From: JBDLSY01 sp041170585
GTDB lineage: Bacteria > Pseudomonadota > Gammaproteobacteria > Burkholderiales > Burkholderiaceae_C
Reading direction: 5' to 3'
Length of the DNA stretch: 64,000 nt
Assembly: GCA_041170585.1 (NCBI GenBank)
Contig: JBEDNN010000037.1
Span: forward strand, 21,427-85,426
Part shown: piece after piece, positions 37,022 through 46,622 of the stretch
Layout: each line of letters opens with the position of its first letter
How positions within the stretch are numbered: position 1 is the first letter of the stretch
Program-made: the position numbers and the translations under genes
The notes under the pieces: generated by a model
The model's database searches: none
Told to the model about the DNA's origin: nothing
The model's input: only the letters and a program-made list of their open reading frames with translations

Positions 37022-38344
37022 TTATTCATAGCGTAAAGCTTCTACGGGATTAATACTGGCTGCCTTGGCAGATGGATAGATAGTGGCGATTAACGCTAAA
37101 AACAATGACAATGTAGCCACCCATATCACATCAGCCCAACGTAAATCACTGGGTAAAGCACTGATAAAATACACTTCACGAGGTAAAAATTGAAAGCCAA
37201 ACAAATGTTCTATGGCTTCAGTAATGGCACTTAAGTTTAATGCTAATAATATGCCAATAACTAAACCAATAATCAAGCCAGAAGTACCGACTATAAAGCC
37301 TTGAATCATAAAAATACGCCTTATACTGGTAGGCGTTGCCCCTAAAGTACGTAAAATAGCAATTTGTCCTTGCTTATCGGTGACTGTCATCACCAACATA
37401 CTGACCAAATTAAAAGCGGCAACAGCAATAATTAAAGTTAAAATAATAAACATCATACGCTTTTCTACTTGTACGGCGGCAAACCAAGTGCGGTTAGCTT
37501 GCGACCAGTCTCTAACCAGCCTATTAGGCGGTACTAAACGGGCTAGTTCTTGTGCTATCTGCGGGGCATCGTCCATCTGCTTAATTTTAACTTTGATACC
37601 ACTGGCGGTATCAATGCTTAATAATTTTGCTGCATCGTCTAAATGCAATAAAGCGACCGTACTGTCATATTCATAATGACCTGATTCAAAAGTACCTAGC
37701 ACATTAAATTTACGTGTTCTCGGTAATAAGCCAACAGGCGTACTGGCATTACTGGGAACTAATAAATTAACGGCATCGCCCACTTGTACATCTAGGCTTT
37801 TTGCTAATTCTTTCCCTAAAAATATACTAAATTGGCCTGCTTTTAGCGTATTAAGCGACGCATTAAGCGACGCTTGAGTTGAAGATAATTTAACTAAATC
37901 ACTCACTTGAGGTTCAAGGGCGGGTAAAATCCCGCGTAACATAACACCTTTCATGTGTTCACCGCGTAATATCATGGCTTGACCTTGTACGTAAGGGGCA
38001 GTACCAGTAACTTCAGAATTTTGCTGAACCGTTTTAATAGTCGTTTGCCAGTCGGGCATACCTCCATTTAAATCTAATATTTCAATATGAGAGATAACCG
38101 ATAGCATTTTGCTACGAACTTCTTTTTGAAACCCGTTCATGACCGACATAATAATAATTAACGCCGTTACACCCAACGCAATACCTAGCATAGACAGCAT
38201 AGAAATAAAACTTACAAATGGCTGATTAGTAGGGTTAGTTTTTTTTGTAGTAACACCCACAGTATTTTTTGAATTATATTTACGCGCTGAACGCACATAA
38301 CGCCAAGCGATAGACAGTTCAAAAGATAGTAGTGTTAAGTTCAT
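37022..38344 (-). CDS. Lipoprotein-releasing permease, LolC/LolE family
   Basis: The 440-aa protein has an N-terminal membrane helix after a cytoplasmic start, a large periplasmic domain (about 75-290) and three C-terminal helices of the FtsX/MacB type (IILTLIIAVAAFNLVSMLVM, IILLALNLSA-type segment, VATLSLFLALIATIYPSAKA). It ends PVEALRYE. Only one such permease is next to lolD; E. coli has LolC and LolE flanking LolD. It could be a LolF-type homodimeric permease, or the second gene may lie elsewhere. A tandem N-A-S-L repeat sits around residues 157-165. Confidence 0.88.
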   Translation of the reverse strand: MNLTLLSFELSIAWRYVRSARKYNSKNTVGVTTKKTNPTNQPFVSFISMLSMLGIALGVTALIIIMSVMNGFQKEVRSKMLSVISHIEILDLNGGMPDWQTTIKTVQQNSEVTGTAPYVQGQAMILRGEHMKGVMLRGILPALEPQVSDLVKLSSTQASLNASLNTLKAGQFSIFLGKELAKSLDVQVGDAVNLLVPSNASTPVGLLPRTRKFNVLGTFESGHYEYDSTVALLHLDDAAKLLSIDTASGIKVKIKQMDDAPQIAQELARLVPPNRLVRDWSQANRTWFAAVQVEKRMMFIILTLIIAVAAFNLVSMLVMTVTDKQGQIAILRTLGATPTSIRRIFMIQGFIVGTSGLIIGLVIGILLALNLSAITEAIEHLFGFQFLPREVYFISALPSDLRWADVIWVATLSLFLALIATIYPSAKAASINPVEALRYE

Positions 38345-38461
38345 AATAGTATTTTAGCGGTAAAATAAAAATGCAATTTTATGTGTAATTTTGTATATAA
38401 ATATCTATAGGTGTGTATACAACTTTGTATACAATTTTATTTAAATTTTCTAGGATTATTT

Positions 38462-38746
38462 ATGATTCGTCATTTAGTGATGTGGACTTTACATGACCCC
38501 AACGATGCAGTTTACTTTAAAACACAACTAAATAGCTGCCAAGGAATGATTGATGGCTTACTAACGCTAGAGGTTGGTATTATGACCGATACTTTAGAAG
38601 CAAATTGCCATGTCGCTTTAAATACTTTATTACGCGATGAAGTTGCATTGGCTGCTTATCATGCACACCCACATCATCAACAAGTCAAACAAAATATTGC
38701 TTCATTGGCCCGTTCGCGACAAGTATTAGATTATATTGTGCCGTGA
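38462..38746 (+). CDS. Dabb-domain (stress-responsive A/B barrel) protein
   Basis: The 94-aa protein starts MIRHLVMWTL with the Dabb pattern (VALNTLLRDEVALAAYHAHP, then VLDYIV). I start at the ATG at 38462 after a TAGGATT ribosome site; 17 upstream codons are dispensable. The stop TGA overlaps the GTG start of the next gene, so the two are translationally coupled. Dabb proteins form dimeric ferredoxin-like barrels; function unknown. Confidence 0.85.
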   Translation: MIRHLVMWTLHDPNDAVYFKTQLNSCQGMIDGLLTLEVGIMTDTLEANCHVALNTLLRDEVALAAYHAHPHHQQVKQNIASLARSRQVLDYIVP

Positions 38747-39738
38747 GTCAGCTGCATTTATTTAAAGATGGTGTGGGGGCAAGCCGCGTATTTTGTCCAA
38801 AATCGCCTGTTTTTGACACTTTATTTGCATTTTTGTGTGCAAAATACCCTGCTATTTTAGCTAAAACTTGGCAATACCGTTTTAATAATGCTGATATTTA
38901 TGATTCAAGTGGAATACCATTTGTATTAAATTCACCTTATCCAGCAGGACACACCGTTTATTACTTTCGTGAAGTAGAGCAAGAAGCAAAATTACCTTAC
39001 TATGAAACTATTATTTATCAAGACGATTCATTAATCGTAGCCGATAAACCGCATTTTTTACCTGTTATTCCTAGTGGTAAATATGTCAAAGAAACTTTAC
39101 TGGTGCGGTTAAAACAACGTTTGAATTTACCACATTTAGTGCCATTACACCGTATTGACAGAGACACTGCGGGCTTAGTGATGTTTGGTGTTCAACCTAA
39201 ACAACGCGGTATTTATCAGAACTTATTTCGTGACAGATTGATTGATAAAACATATTTGGCACTGGCAGCTTATGAACCGAGTATTGCTGATTATTTGATG
39301 CACACCAATACACCTTATGTCATTAAAAGTTATTTAAACGGCTCACACACAAAAACAAATAAAAAAATAAATTGCTTAAAAAATTTTATGCAAATATCGC
39401 TTAATGAAGCGTCAGGCACTGTACCAACAACAATTAATATATCCAATACGCAGACTGAAATTGTAGCCGTTCAACGTTTAGAAAAATATCCAGAAATGGC
39501 ACAATATACGCTTAAACCTTTGACAGGTAAAAGACACCAATTGCGTGTACACATGCTTAAACTAGGCTTACCGATTATTGGTGATGAAATTTACCCCGTT
39601 TTAATGCCCGAGCGTGATATTAGTCAATTAGGACACCCGCCTTTGCAGCTATTGGCAAAAAGTATTGCATTTATAGATCCAATTACGCAGCAGCCTCGTT
39701 ATTTTGAAAGTACTCGTAATTTAGATTATTTTGGGTAG
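38743..39738 (+). CDS. RluA-family pseudouridine synthase
   Basis: The 331-aa protein starts at GTG in a GTGA overlap with the Dabb gene. The catalytic motif HRIDRDTAGLVMFG (Asp in R-I-D-R-D) and the C-terminal KPLTGKRHQLRVHMLKLGLP identify the RluA family. An insert around residues 190-230 (with TKTNKKINCLKNFMQ) interrupts the core. It has an N-terminal domain of the kind seen in the tRNA/rRNA 'pseudouridine synthase' subgroup; the RNA target cannot be told. Confidence 0.88.
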   Translation: MSQLHLFKDGVGASRVFCPKSPVFDTLFAFLCAKYPAILAKTWQYRFNNADIYDSSGIPFVLNSPYPAGHTVYYFREVEQEAKLPYYETIIYQDDSLIVADKPHFLPVIPSGKYVKETLLVRLKQRLNLPHLVPLHRIDRDTAGLVMFGVQPKQRGIYQNLFRDRLIDKTYLALAAYEPSIADYLMHTNTPYVIKSYLNGSHTKTNKKINCLKNFMQISLNEASGTVPTTINISNTQTEIVAVQRLEKYPEMAQYTLKPLTGKRHQLRVHMLKLGLPIIGDEIYPVLMPERDISQLGHPPLQLLAKSIAFIDPITQQPRYFESTRNLDYFG

Positions 39739-39741
39739 TTA

Positions 39742-41064
39742 TTACACAGCATGTAACCATGAATAAAGCATAGCTAAAACAGCAGCAAACATAACTAGCG
39801 TTGCAAACCCACCTAATAATTTATGCGGTATGCTTAAAGTATATTGACCCAAAATACTGGATTGTGTTCCCACCCACAACATCACTGCCATAATAGGTAC
39901 AGCAATGACCCCATTAACTACTGCACTCCAAATTAAAGTGTTAATTGGGTCTATAGCAGTAAAGTTGATTAACACTCCAACAGTGGTTGCACAAATTAAT
40001 ACGGTATAAAATCCCTTTGCTTCACGTAAAGCATGGTCTAAACCAGAACGCCATTCAAATACATCAGCAACTGCATAAGCTGCCGAACCTGCTAATACAG
40101 GTACAGCTAACATACCTGTACCAATAACACCCAACGCAAATAAAATAAAAGCAAAATCACCTGCGATAGGACGCAAGGCTTCAGCGGCTTGTTTAGTGGT
40201 TTGAATATCGGTAATGCCATGTTGATGCAATGTGATAGCCGTTGCTAGCATAACACAAAATGCAACAACATTTGAAAATAGCATACCGACTACAGTGTCT
40301 AATTTAATGCGGCTTAAGTGCTCTTTCATAAAACGTTCGCTTTGTGCTACGGTTTCATTTAATAAATCTTGTATTAAGTCGTTGGCTTGACGTGCCTCTG
40401 CTTCTTGAGAAGCCTGCCAAAAAAACAAATACGGACTGATAGTCGTGCCTAATACAGCCACAATCATCATCCAATAATTATTATTAGCCTGTAGTTTAGG
40501 AATTAAAGTACTGATTAACACACTTTCCCAATTAATATGCAACATAAACACCACAGCCACATAAGCCAGCAAAGTTAAGGTAAGCCACTTTAATACACTG
40601 ACCATTTTTTCATAATTTAACCATACAGGTAAAATTGCACACAATACGCCAAATAAAGCGGCATAGCCGTGGTGACCGTGTTTGGTATCAGTCGATAAAA
40701 TAAGTTGTAATGATTCGCCCATTGCTGCTAAATCAGCGGCAATATTTAAAGTGTTTGCTAAGACTAATAGGCCGACTAAAATTAAAGTAATACTGCGTGG
40801 CATCACTTTAGCAATATTCGCTGCCAACCCTTGTCCTGTCATCCAGCCAATTCTAGCACTAATCATCTGAATACCAATCATTAAAGGTGTTGTAAAGGCT
40901 AACACCCACAACATTCCCGCACCAAATTGTGCACCTGCTTGAGAGTATGTTGCTAAACCGCTGGGGTCATCGTCGGCCGCACCTGTAATTAAACCAGGGC
41001 CTAATTGCTTGACTAATGATTGATAACGCTTATATATGGGTTTATGTAATTTAAGAATAGACAT
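39742..41064 (-). CDS. Divergent NRAMP-family divalent metal transporter
   Basis: The 440-aa protein has about eleven hydrophobic segments and the NRAMP fold. The canonical first-helix D-P-G-N motif is replaced by D-D-D-P-S-G (residues 31-36), and the sixth-helix M-P-H motif by an I-S-P-Y-L-F-F-W-Q-A-S-Q-E-A-E stretch (near 210-225). The methionine that selects for transition metals is therefore absent. Related proteins include the NRAMP-related clades; metal specificity may differ from Mn/Fe. Monocistronic by position. Confidence 0.85.
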   Translation of the reverse strand: MSILKLHKPIYKRYQSLVKQLGPGLITGAADDDPSGLATYSQAGAQFGAGMLWVLAFTTPLMIGIQMISARIGWMTGQGLAANIAKVMPRSITLILVGLLVLANTLNIAADLAAMGESLQLILSTDTKHGHHGYAALFGVLCAILPVWLNYEKMVSVLKWLTLTLLAYVAVVFMLHINWESVLISTLIPKLQANNNYWMMIVAVLGTTISPYLFFWQASQEAEARQANDLIQDLLNETVAQSERFMKEHLSRIKLDTVVGMLFSNVVAFCVMLATAITLHQHGITDIQTTKQAAEALRPIAGDFAFILFALGVIGTGMLAVPVLAGSAAYAVADVFEWRSGLDHALREAKGFYTVLICATTVGVLINFTAIDPINTLIWSAVVNGVIAVPIMAVMLWVGTQSSILGQYTLSIPHKLLGGFATLVMFAAVLAMLYSWLHAV

Positions 41065-41232
41065 TAAAAATAGACATTAAAAATAGCTATTAAAAATAGA
41101 TGTTAAGTAAATGTATACACATATAAGTACACATACAAGTACACATACAAGTACACTTTGTAACGTGTATCTCGTTAATTAAACAAATTTTAGACAGTAT
41201 TTAAGAAAAAATAAGAAAAAAATAAGAAAAAT

Positions 41233-41276
41233 AAAAAAGTTATAAAAAAGTTATAAAAAAGTTATAAAAAAGTTAT
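41233..41276. repeat. 11-bp tandem repeat, four copies
   Basis: AAAAAAGTTAT repeated four times without error, between the NRAMP-type gene and pit. The gap 41065-41304 also holds ACACATACAAGT repeats; I see no other feature in it. Confidence 0.93.
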
Positions 41277-41304
41277 AAGAACTATCACACTAAAGCCATA
41301 ATAT

Positions 41305-42297
41305 TTATAGTTGGTCTAAAAATAAATGCCCAGCGTACCAAGCGAGTGCAGAGATAATCATAGTAACAGGGAATGTAATTACCCATGACCAAACAATCGT
41401 ATTTTTTAAACCTTTTTTTAACAAAAAAATTCGGTAGTTTTTACTGCTATCTGCCAACATAGCACCTCTAATGGTATGGCTAACTGATAAGGGTAAGCCT
41501 AAAATAAACACAGCAGTTAAAGCAATTTCAGCCGAACAGGCATTGACTGAACTTAAACGTGCCAAACGTTGATCCATATTTTTAATGACGCGCCAACCAC
41601 CGAATAAAGTGCCTAAACCAATTGAAATAAAACAAGTATATACGACCCAATTAGGGGCAGAAGCCTCCGTCTTATCAAGGCTACCCATAAAAATAAGTAA
41701 CAGACAAATAATGCTAATACTTTTTCTGGCATCATTAATACCGTGTGCTAGACCATAGCAGGCAACAGATATTAATTGCAATTTTTTAAACCAAAAATCT
41801 ACTTTTCTGGGGGATTTGTGTTTTAAATACCGCCTAAATAACCACATAATAGCCCCCGCTAAAATAAAGCCAATCGTCGGTGAAATGAGTAAATAAAGTA
41901 TTATTTTAAATAAATGTGTAGAAATTAAAGCAGTCATACCCACTTTAGCCATTGTAGCACCCATTATGCTACCCACTAAAGCTTGGGATGAACTAGAGCT
42001 GACGTTGTATACCCAAGCAATCGTATTCCAAGTTAAAGCACCCGTTAAAGCACCAAATAAAACGTAGTGGTCAATGAAAGTAACATTAACAATACCTTGT
42101 CCAATAGGGGCAGGGCTTGCAGTTAATTGAAATATAAACAGCGCAATAGTATTAAAAAAAGTTGAAAATAGAACTGCAAATTTTGGTGTCAAAATTTTTG
42201 CCGACACCATAGTGGTAATGGAATTGGCAGAGTCGTGAAAACCATGCATAAATGCTAAAGCCAATGACAAAATTATCAATAAAGCAATGGCGTTCAC
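41305..42297 (-). CDS. Inorganic phosphate transporter, PiT family
   Basis: The 330-aa membrane protein has the two PiT signature repeats: FMHGFHDSANSITTMVSAKI near the N-terminus and GLAHGINDARKSI in the second half. The start codon is GTG (42295-42297). It follows a DUF47/PhoU-like gene on the same strand, the standard Pit accessory arrangement. It imports phosphate (as metal-phosphate) by ion symport. Confidence 0.92.
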   Translation of the reverse strand: MNAIALLIILSLALAFMHGFHDSANSITTMVSAKILTPKFAVLFSTFFNTIALFIFQLTASPAPIGQGIVNVTFIDHYVLFGALTGALTWNTIAWVYNVSSSSSQALVGSIMGATMAKVGMTALISTHLFKIILYLLISPTIGFILAGAIMWLFRRYLKHKSPRKVDFWFKKLQLISVACYGLAHGINDARKSISIICLLLIFMGSLDKTEASAPNWVVYTCFISIGLGTLFGGWRVIKNMDQRLARLSSVNACSAEIALTAVFILGLPLSVSHTIRGAMLADSSKNYRIFLLKKGLKNTIVWSWVITFPVTMIISALAWYAGHLFLDQL

Positions 42298-42384
42298 ATT
42301 AATATTGTGAGTAATGTAAATATTAGGAATAAAAATATTAGGAATAGTATGAATGGTGTGAATATTATGAATATACCGAATAAT

Positions 42385-42429
42385 ATTAATCGGTATTAAA
42401 TTAATCGGTGTTAAATTAATCGGTGTTAA
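42385..42429. repeat. 15-bp tandem repeat, three copies
   Basis: ATTAATCGGT(A/G)TTAA occurs three times in the 160-base gap between the DUF47 gene and pit, next to GAATATTATGAATA-type repeats. Confidence 0.92.
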
Positions 42430-42457
42430 ATTTATTTTTAAAATATTTTAAGCCTTT

Positions 42458-43144
42458 TTAAGCATTTTCAAGCACAATACCCTGAATAATGTTAGCAACG
42501 TCTTCTGATTTATCGGTGATTGTTTCTAATAATTCATAAATAGCTTTCATTTTAATAATGGTTTTAACATCAGACTCTTCACGAAATAATTTAGCAATGG
42601 CGATACGCATCATACGGTCGCCTTCACCTTCTAAATGATCAAGCTCTTTCACTAAATTAAGTAATTCATCAGCGTGTTCCATATTAGACAATAGGCTAAT
42701 AGCTGTTTTAACACGTGAGGCACAGACAACACAAATGTTGGCTAACTCTTTGGCTTCTTGAGTCATCACTTGAATATCATACAAAATAATAACATCAGTA
42801 ATATCTTCAACTAAATCAAGCATATCGTCCATAGTAGAAATGAGACGGTAAATTTGCTCTCTATCAATAGGCGTACTAAAATTTCTGTGCAATTTTTTCA
42901 TGACGGTGTGCATCACAGCATCGCCTTTTTTTTCAATGGCAATAATAGATTGAGTGCGTCTTTCTAAATTATTAAAGTCAGTTAATAAACTACGCAATTC
43001 AATAGTAGCTAAATAAATGTGTTCGGCATGCTGATTAAATAAATCAAAAAAAGTATTCACATTTTTTTTGGATTTACTTTTTATCTGATGTGTAACGAAT
43101 TTTTTAAATAAATGAGTAAGTAAACGAGTAAACACGGTAGCCAA
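42458..43144 (-). CDS. DUF47 (PhoU-like) phosphate transport accessory protein
   Basis: The helical protein of about 228 aa has the DUF47 features FFDLFNQHAEHIYLATIELR, IEKKGDAVMHTVMKKLHRNF, TPIDREQIYRLISTMDDMLD and a C-terminal IKMKAIYELLETITDKSEDV. The start is uncertain: the long form begins at TTG (43144) and a GTG lies at 43135. The N-terminal 30 residues are Lys-rich and not typical. It precedes pit and probably controls it. Confidence 0.9.
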   Translation of the reverse strand: MATVFTRLLTHLFKKFVTHQIKSKSKKNVNTFFDLFNQHAEHIYLATIELRSLLTDFNNLERRTQSIIAIEKKGDAVMHTVMKKLHRNFSTPIDREQIYRLISTMDDMLDLVEDITDVIILYDIQVMTQEAKELANICVVCASRVKTAISLLSNMEHADELLNLVKELDHLEGEGDRMMRIAIAKLFREESDVKTIIKMKAIYELLETITDKSEDVANIIQGIVLENA

Positions 43145-43253
43145 TAAATGAGTAAATAAGGTAACAAATATCGTTTAAATATTTTTTAAATATCTTTTAA
43201 GTGTCTTTTAAGTGCCTTTTTTAAGGACTTTAAAATTTTTTTAATTATATAAA

Positions 43254-44909
43254 TTAAAAATCTGGCCCCGTATGTCCACTAGATGGCATTTGTGGTTTTG
43301 AAGGTGGAGGCGGTGAGTTTTGTCGCATTGCTTGGGGTTGCTTAAGCGGCATAGGATTAGCGTTAGAAAAATCGGCAGCAGAGTGCATTCCACCTGCATG
43401 ATTTTCAAAACGGGTTAATTCTTTACGAAACGTAAGCCTTATTGTACCTGTTGGTCCATTACGTTGTTTGCCAATAATAATTTCGGCAGTACCTTTTTCC
43501 ATAGAATTTGGATCGTACACTTCATCACGGTAAATAAATAAAATCACATCAGCATCTTGCTCAATAGCCCCCGATTCGCGTAAATCACTCATAATTGGGC
43601 GTTTATTGGGCCGCTGCTCTAATGAACGGTTCAATTGAGACAAAGCAACTACAGGACAATTGAGTTCTTTTGCTAATGATTTTAAACCACGTGAGATTTC
43701 AGATATTTCTGTTGCTCTGTTTTCAGAGTTACGCCCATTGCCACCCGCACTCATCAATTGTAAATAATCCACCACAATTAAACCAAATTCGCCTGATATT
43801 CTAGCTTGCCTACGTGCATTAGCTCGCAAAATATTAATACTTAGCCCCGGCGTTTCATCAATAAATATGGGGGCATTTTCTAATTTAGACAAACCGCGTC
43901 CAAGTTTATCCCAATCTTCTTGTTGTAATCGGCCTGTTCTTAGTCTTTGTGCATCAATGCCGCCTACACTGGCTAACATACGCGCTACCAATTGAGAGGC
44001 ACCCATTTCCATAGAAAAGACAGCTACAGGTAAACCAGAACTTAGTGCAACGTTTTCAGCGACATTTAATGAGAAGGCCGTTTTTCCCATAGAGGGTCTG
44101 CCCGCTACAATAATTAAATCTCCCCTTTGAAACCCTGAAGTATCAGCATCTAAATCTTTAAAACCGCAAGATACACCTGTTACATCAGAAGGGTCATTGC
44201 GGTGTGCTAGTTCATCAATGCGTTTCATAACACCACTTAAAACAGTGGGTAAGTGTTGAAAACCTTGTTGATTTCTACCGCCTTGTTCAGCAATTGCAAA
44301 AATTTTAGTTTCAGCGGCGTCTAATAACTCATGGGCTTCGCGTCCTGCGGGTTGATAGCAATCACTGGCAATTGTTTCTGCGGTTTCAGCCAGTTGGCGT
44401 AAAATACCGCGTTCACGCACAATTTCGGCATAACGTTTAGCGTTGGCTGCGGACGGTACACTTTGTGAGACTGTATTAATATAAGGTAAACCACCCACGT
44501 CATCGGCACGTCCAGCAGTTTGCAGCCATTCAAATACGGTAATAACATCAGCTGGGCGTGATTTTTCAATCAACTGAACAATGGCACGAAAAATCCACTG
44601 GTGTTCGCTGCGGTAAAAAATCTTTTCACTCACAATAATTGACACTGAATCGTAGACATGGTTATCTAATAACAAGCACCCTAAAACACAACGCTCTGCC
44701 TCAATAGAGTGAGGTGGTAAACGTAAATTATCTAATGTTAAGCCACTGGCTATTTCAGTATTTAAATCAACATTAAAATCAACTACATCAGATAAAAAAT
44801 TATCAACATTAGTATGGTCTGTTGTTTGACTAGCATTAACTTCATTACTAGAAGGTAAAGGAATATTTATATCATTTGGATTCATTGTGTAATCTATAGT
44901 TTTTGACAA
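43254..44909 (-). CDS. dnaB: Replicative DNA helicase
   Basis: The 551-aa protein has the DnaB N-terminal domain (LRLPPHSIEAERCVLGCLLL) and the RecA-like helicase domain, with Walker A GRPSMGKTA, Walker B LIVVDYLQLM and motif H4 (SDLRESGAIEQDADVILFIYR). It is longer than the E. coli enzyme (471 aa) through an Asn/Asp-rich N-terminal tail of about 55 residues and a Pro-rich C-terminus (MRQNSPPPPSKPQMPSSG). Confidence 0.97.
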   Translation of the reverse strand: MSKTIDYTMNPNDINIPLPSSNEVNASQTTDHTNVDNFLSDVVDFNVDLNTEIASGLTLDNLRLPPHSIEAERCVLGCLLLDNHVYDSVSIIVSEKIFYRSEHQWIFRAIVQLIEKSRPADVITVFEWLQTAGRADDVGGLPYINTVSQSVPSAANAKRYAEIVRERGILRQLAETAETIASDCYQPAGREAHELLDAAETKIFAIAEQGGRNQQGFQHLPTVLSGVMKRIDELAHRNDPSDVTGVSCGFKDLDADTSGFQRGDLIIVAGRPSMGKTAFSLNVAENVALSSGLPVAVFSMEMGASQLVARMLASVGGIDAQRLRTGRLQQEDWDKLGRGLSKLENAPIFIDETPGLSINILRANARRQARISGEFGLIVVDYLQLMSAGGNGRNSENRATEISEISRGLKSLAKELNCPVVALSQLNRSLEQRPNKRPIMSDLRESGAIEQDADVILFIYRDEVYDPNSMEKGTAEIIIGKQRNGPTGTIRLTFRKELTRFENHAGGMHSAADFSNANPMPLKQPQAMRQNSPPPPSKPQMPSSGHTGPDF

Positions 44910-44985
44910 TACTTTAACTTTAATACTTAATACTTAATATTTAATACTTAATATTTAATACTTAATATTTTTTGTATATCTGTAA

Positions 44986-45765
44986 TTACATAGTGAAATG
45001 TTCACCCAAGTAAACTTTACGTACAGCCTCGTTTCTAATCAGTTCATCGGGAGTTCCTGTTGCTAATACAGTTCCTTCAGTAATAATATAAGCACGGTCA
45101 ACAATGTCTAAAGTTTCACGTACATTGTGGTCGGTAATTAACACGCCAATGCCGCGTGCTTTTAGAAACCGTACAATCCGTTGAATCTCAATGACTGCAA
45201 TAGGATCAACGCCCGCAAAAGGTTCATCTAATAAAATAAATCGTGGGTTACAAGCCAAGGCACGGGCAATTTCAACACGCCGTCTTTCACCGCCTGATAA
45301 GCTGGCGGCATTGCTGTTAGCAATATGTTTAATCTGTAATTCAACTAATAATGTATCTAAACGGCTTAATAAAGCCAATTTTTTATAAGGCTTGTGTGTC
45401 TCTGGGTCTTGTTGTAATTCTAAAACAGCCAAAATATTGTCTCGCACAGATAAACGTTTAAATACAGATGCTTCTTGTGGAAGGTAGCTTAAGCCTGTTG
45501 CTGCTCTAACGTGCATAGGGGCATCAATTAAGCTTTTACCGTTTAAAGTTATTTCTCCACGGTCTGCGCCAACTAAACCCACAATCATATAAAAGCTAGT
45601 GGTTTTACCCGCTCCATTAGGGCCTAATAAGCCTACAATTTCATTACTATTGACTGTGAGGCTTACACCGCGTACGACTTCTTTGCGGCCATAGCGTTTG
45701 TGCAAGTTTTCAACCTGTAATACAGTGGGCAATACAGACGGTATTAAATTATGCGTATTCAACAT
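44986..45765 (-). CDS. lptB: LPS export ABC ATPase LptB
   Basis: The 259-aa ATPase has Walker A GPNGAGKTT, FKRLSVRDNILAVLE, LSGGERRRVEIARAL, LDEPFAGVDP and ITDHNVRETL, all typical of LptB. It starts 2 bases after the lptA stop codon, so the two are cotranscribed. The rpoN and hpf genes that often follow lptB are replaced by dnaB. Confidence 0.96.
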   Translation of the reverse strand: MLNTHNLIPSVLPTVLQVENLHKRYGRKEVVRGVSLTVNSNEIVGLLGPNGAGKTTSFYMIVGLVGADRGEITLNGKSLIDAPMHVRAATGLSYLPQEASVFKRLSVRDNILAVLELQQDPETHKPYKKLALLSRLDTLLVELQIKHIANSNAASLSGGERRRVEIARALACNPRFILLDEPFAGVDPIAVIEIQRIVRFLKARGIGVLITDHNVRETLDIVDRAYIITEGTVLATGTPDELIRNEAVRKVYLGEHFTM

Positions 45766-45767
45766 AT

Positions 45768-46367
45768 TTATTGACCTGTCGTGCGTGGGGCAATAATAGT
45801 ACGTACACGCCCGTTGGCTTGGCTAGATGAACTGCCGCCGCTGACTTCGTAAGAATTGGTTTGATTAAAATATTTTATAGTTGCACCGCGTACTTCATCT
45901 TGTAAAATATTTTTAGACACTCGGCGAATAATCGCTTGATCAAACAAAGTAATGGTATCTGCTTTGCCGTCAAACAATAAACGCACGCTTTGTGCTTCAA
46001 TCATTTCATCTAAACCATCACGTTTTTGTTGAAACCGTGTGGGCTGCTCTTTACGCCCTTGTGCTTTAAGCATTTGATAGCCATTTGCATCAACGCTGGC
46101 TTCAATACGGTCTGCTTTAATTAATAAAGTCCCTTTATTAATAATGACATTGCCTTCAAAAATTTTAGTTTGCGTTGCTTCATTAATGCTTACGCGTTCG
46201 CTATCAATGATTGTTGGTTTATTGGCATCATTTTTTTCAGCGTGTGCTACATTAAGTGTATATATAGTGCATATAAAAAATAAAATGAATTCTTGAATAA
46301 ACCGTAAAATGTATTTTTTATTCAATTGACAAAATTGATAGAGTAGTTTCGTTAAATTAAAAAGCAT
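45768..46367 (-). CDS. lptA: LPS periplasmic bridge protein LptA
   Basis: The 199-aa protein has a signal peptide-like hydrophobic segment (EFILFFICTIYTLNVAHA) and the OstA/LptA beta-jellyroll (VSINEATQTKIFEGNVIINK ... ADTITLFDQAIIRR). The gene lptC, usually just upstream, is missing: the DNA there is repeats and a toxin-antitoxin module. The start ATG lies inside a 16-bp tandem repeat that carries three ATGs in different frames. Confidence 0.9.
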   Translation of the reverse strand: MLFNLTKLLYQFCQLNKKYILRFIQEFILFFICTIYTLNVAHAEKNDANKPTIIDSERVSINEATQTKIFEGNVIINKGTLLIKADRIEASVDANGYQMLKAQGRKEQPTRFQQKRDGLDEMIEAQSVRLLFDGKADTITLFDQAIIRRVSKNILQDEVRGATIKYFNQTNSYEVSGGSSSSQANGRVRTIIAPRTTGQ

Positions 46368-46404
46368 AAAAGTTAAAAAGCATAAAAGTTAAAAAGCATA
46401 AAAG
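46357..46404. repeat. 16-bp tandem repeat over the lptA start
   Basis: TTAAAAAGCATAAAAG is repeated three times. Each unit contains CAT, an ATG on the minus strand. Because 16 is not a multiple of three, each extra copy offers an ATG in a new frame. The annotated lptA start is the most downstream of these. Confidence 0.92.
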
Positions 46405-46499
46405 CATTAGTATTAAAAAGATTAGTATTAAAGTTTAAAATAAAGTAAATTACAGCGTATGTATACATTGTAAATGATAGATTTTATATCGTGCTTTTT

Positions 46500-46614
46500 A
46501 ATTCCCCTCCATTGGAGGGGTACGCCAAAGGCGGGGAGTGGTTTGGTATAAAACGTTATTTTATTACAACCACCCGTCAGGCTATGACTGCCAACCCTCC
46601 AAGGGAGGGGAATT
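46500..46614. repeat. GC-rich palindromic repeat, copy C
   Basis: About 115 bp with ends AATTCCCCTCC and GGAGGGGAATT and internal GGGGTACGCCAAAGGCGGGG. It is in inverted orientation to copies A and B and in direct orientation to D. It marks the border between lptA and the defence island. The shared TGCTTTTT to its left is also found at copy D. Confidence 0.87.
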
Positions 46615-46622
46615 TACCCATT

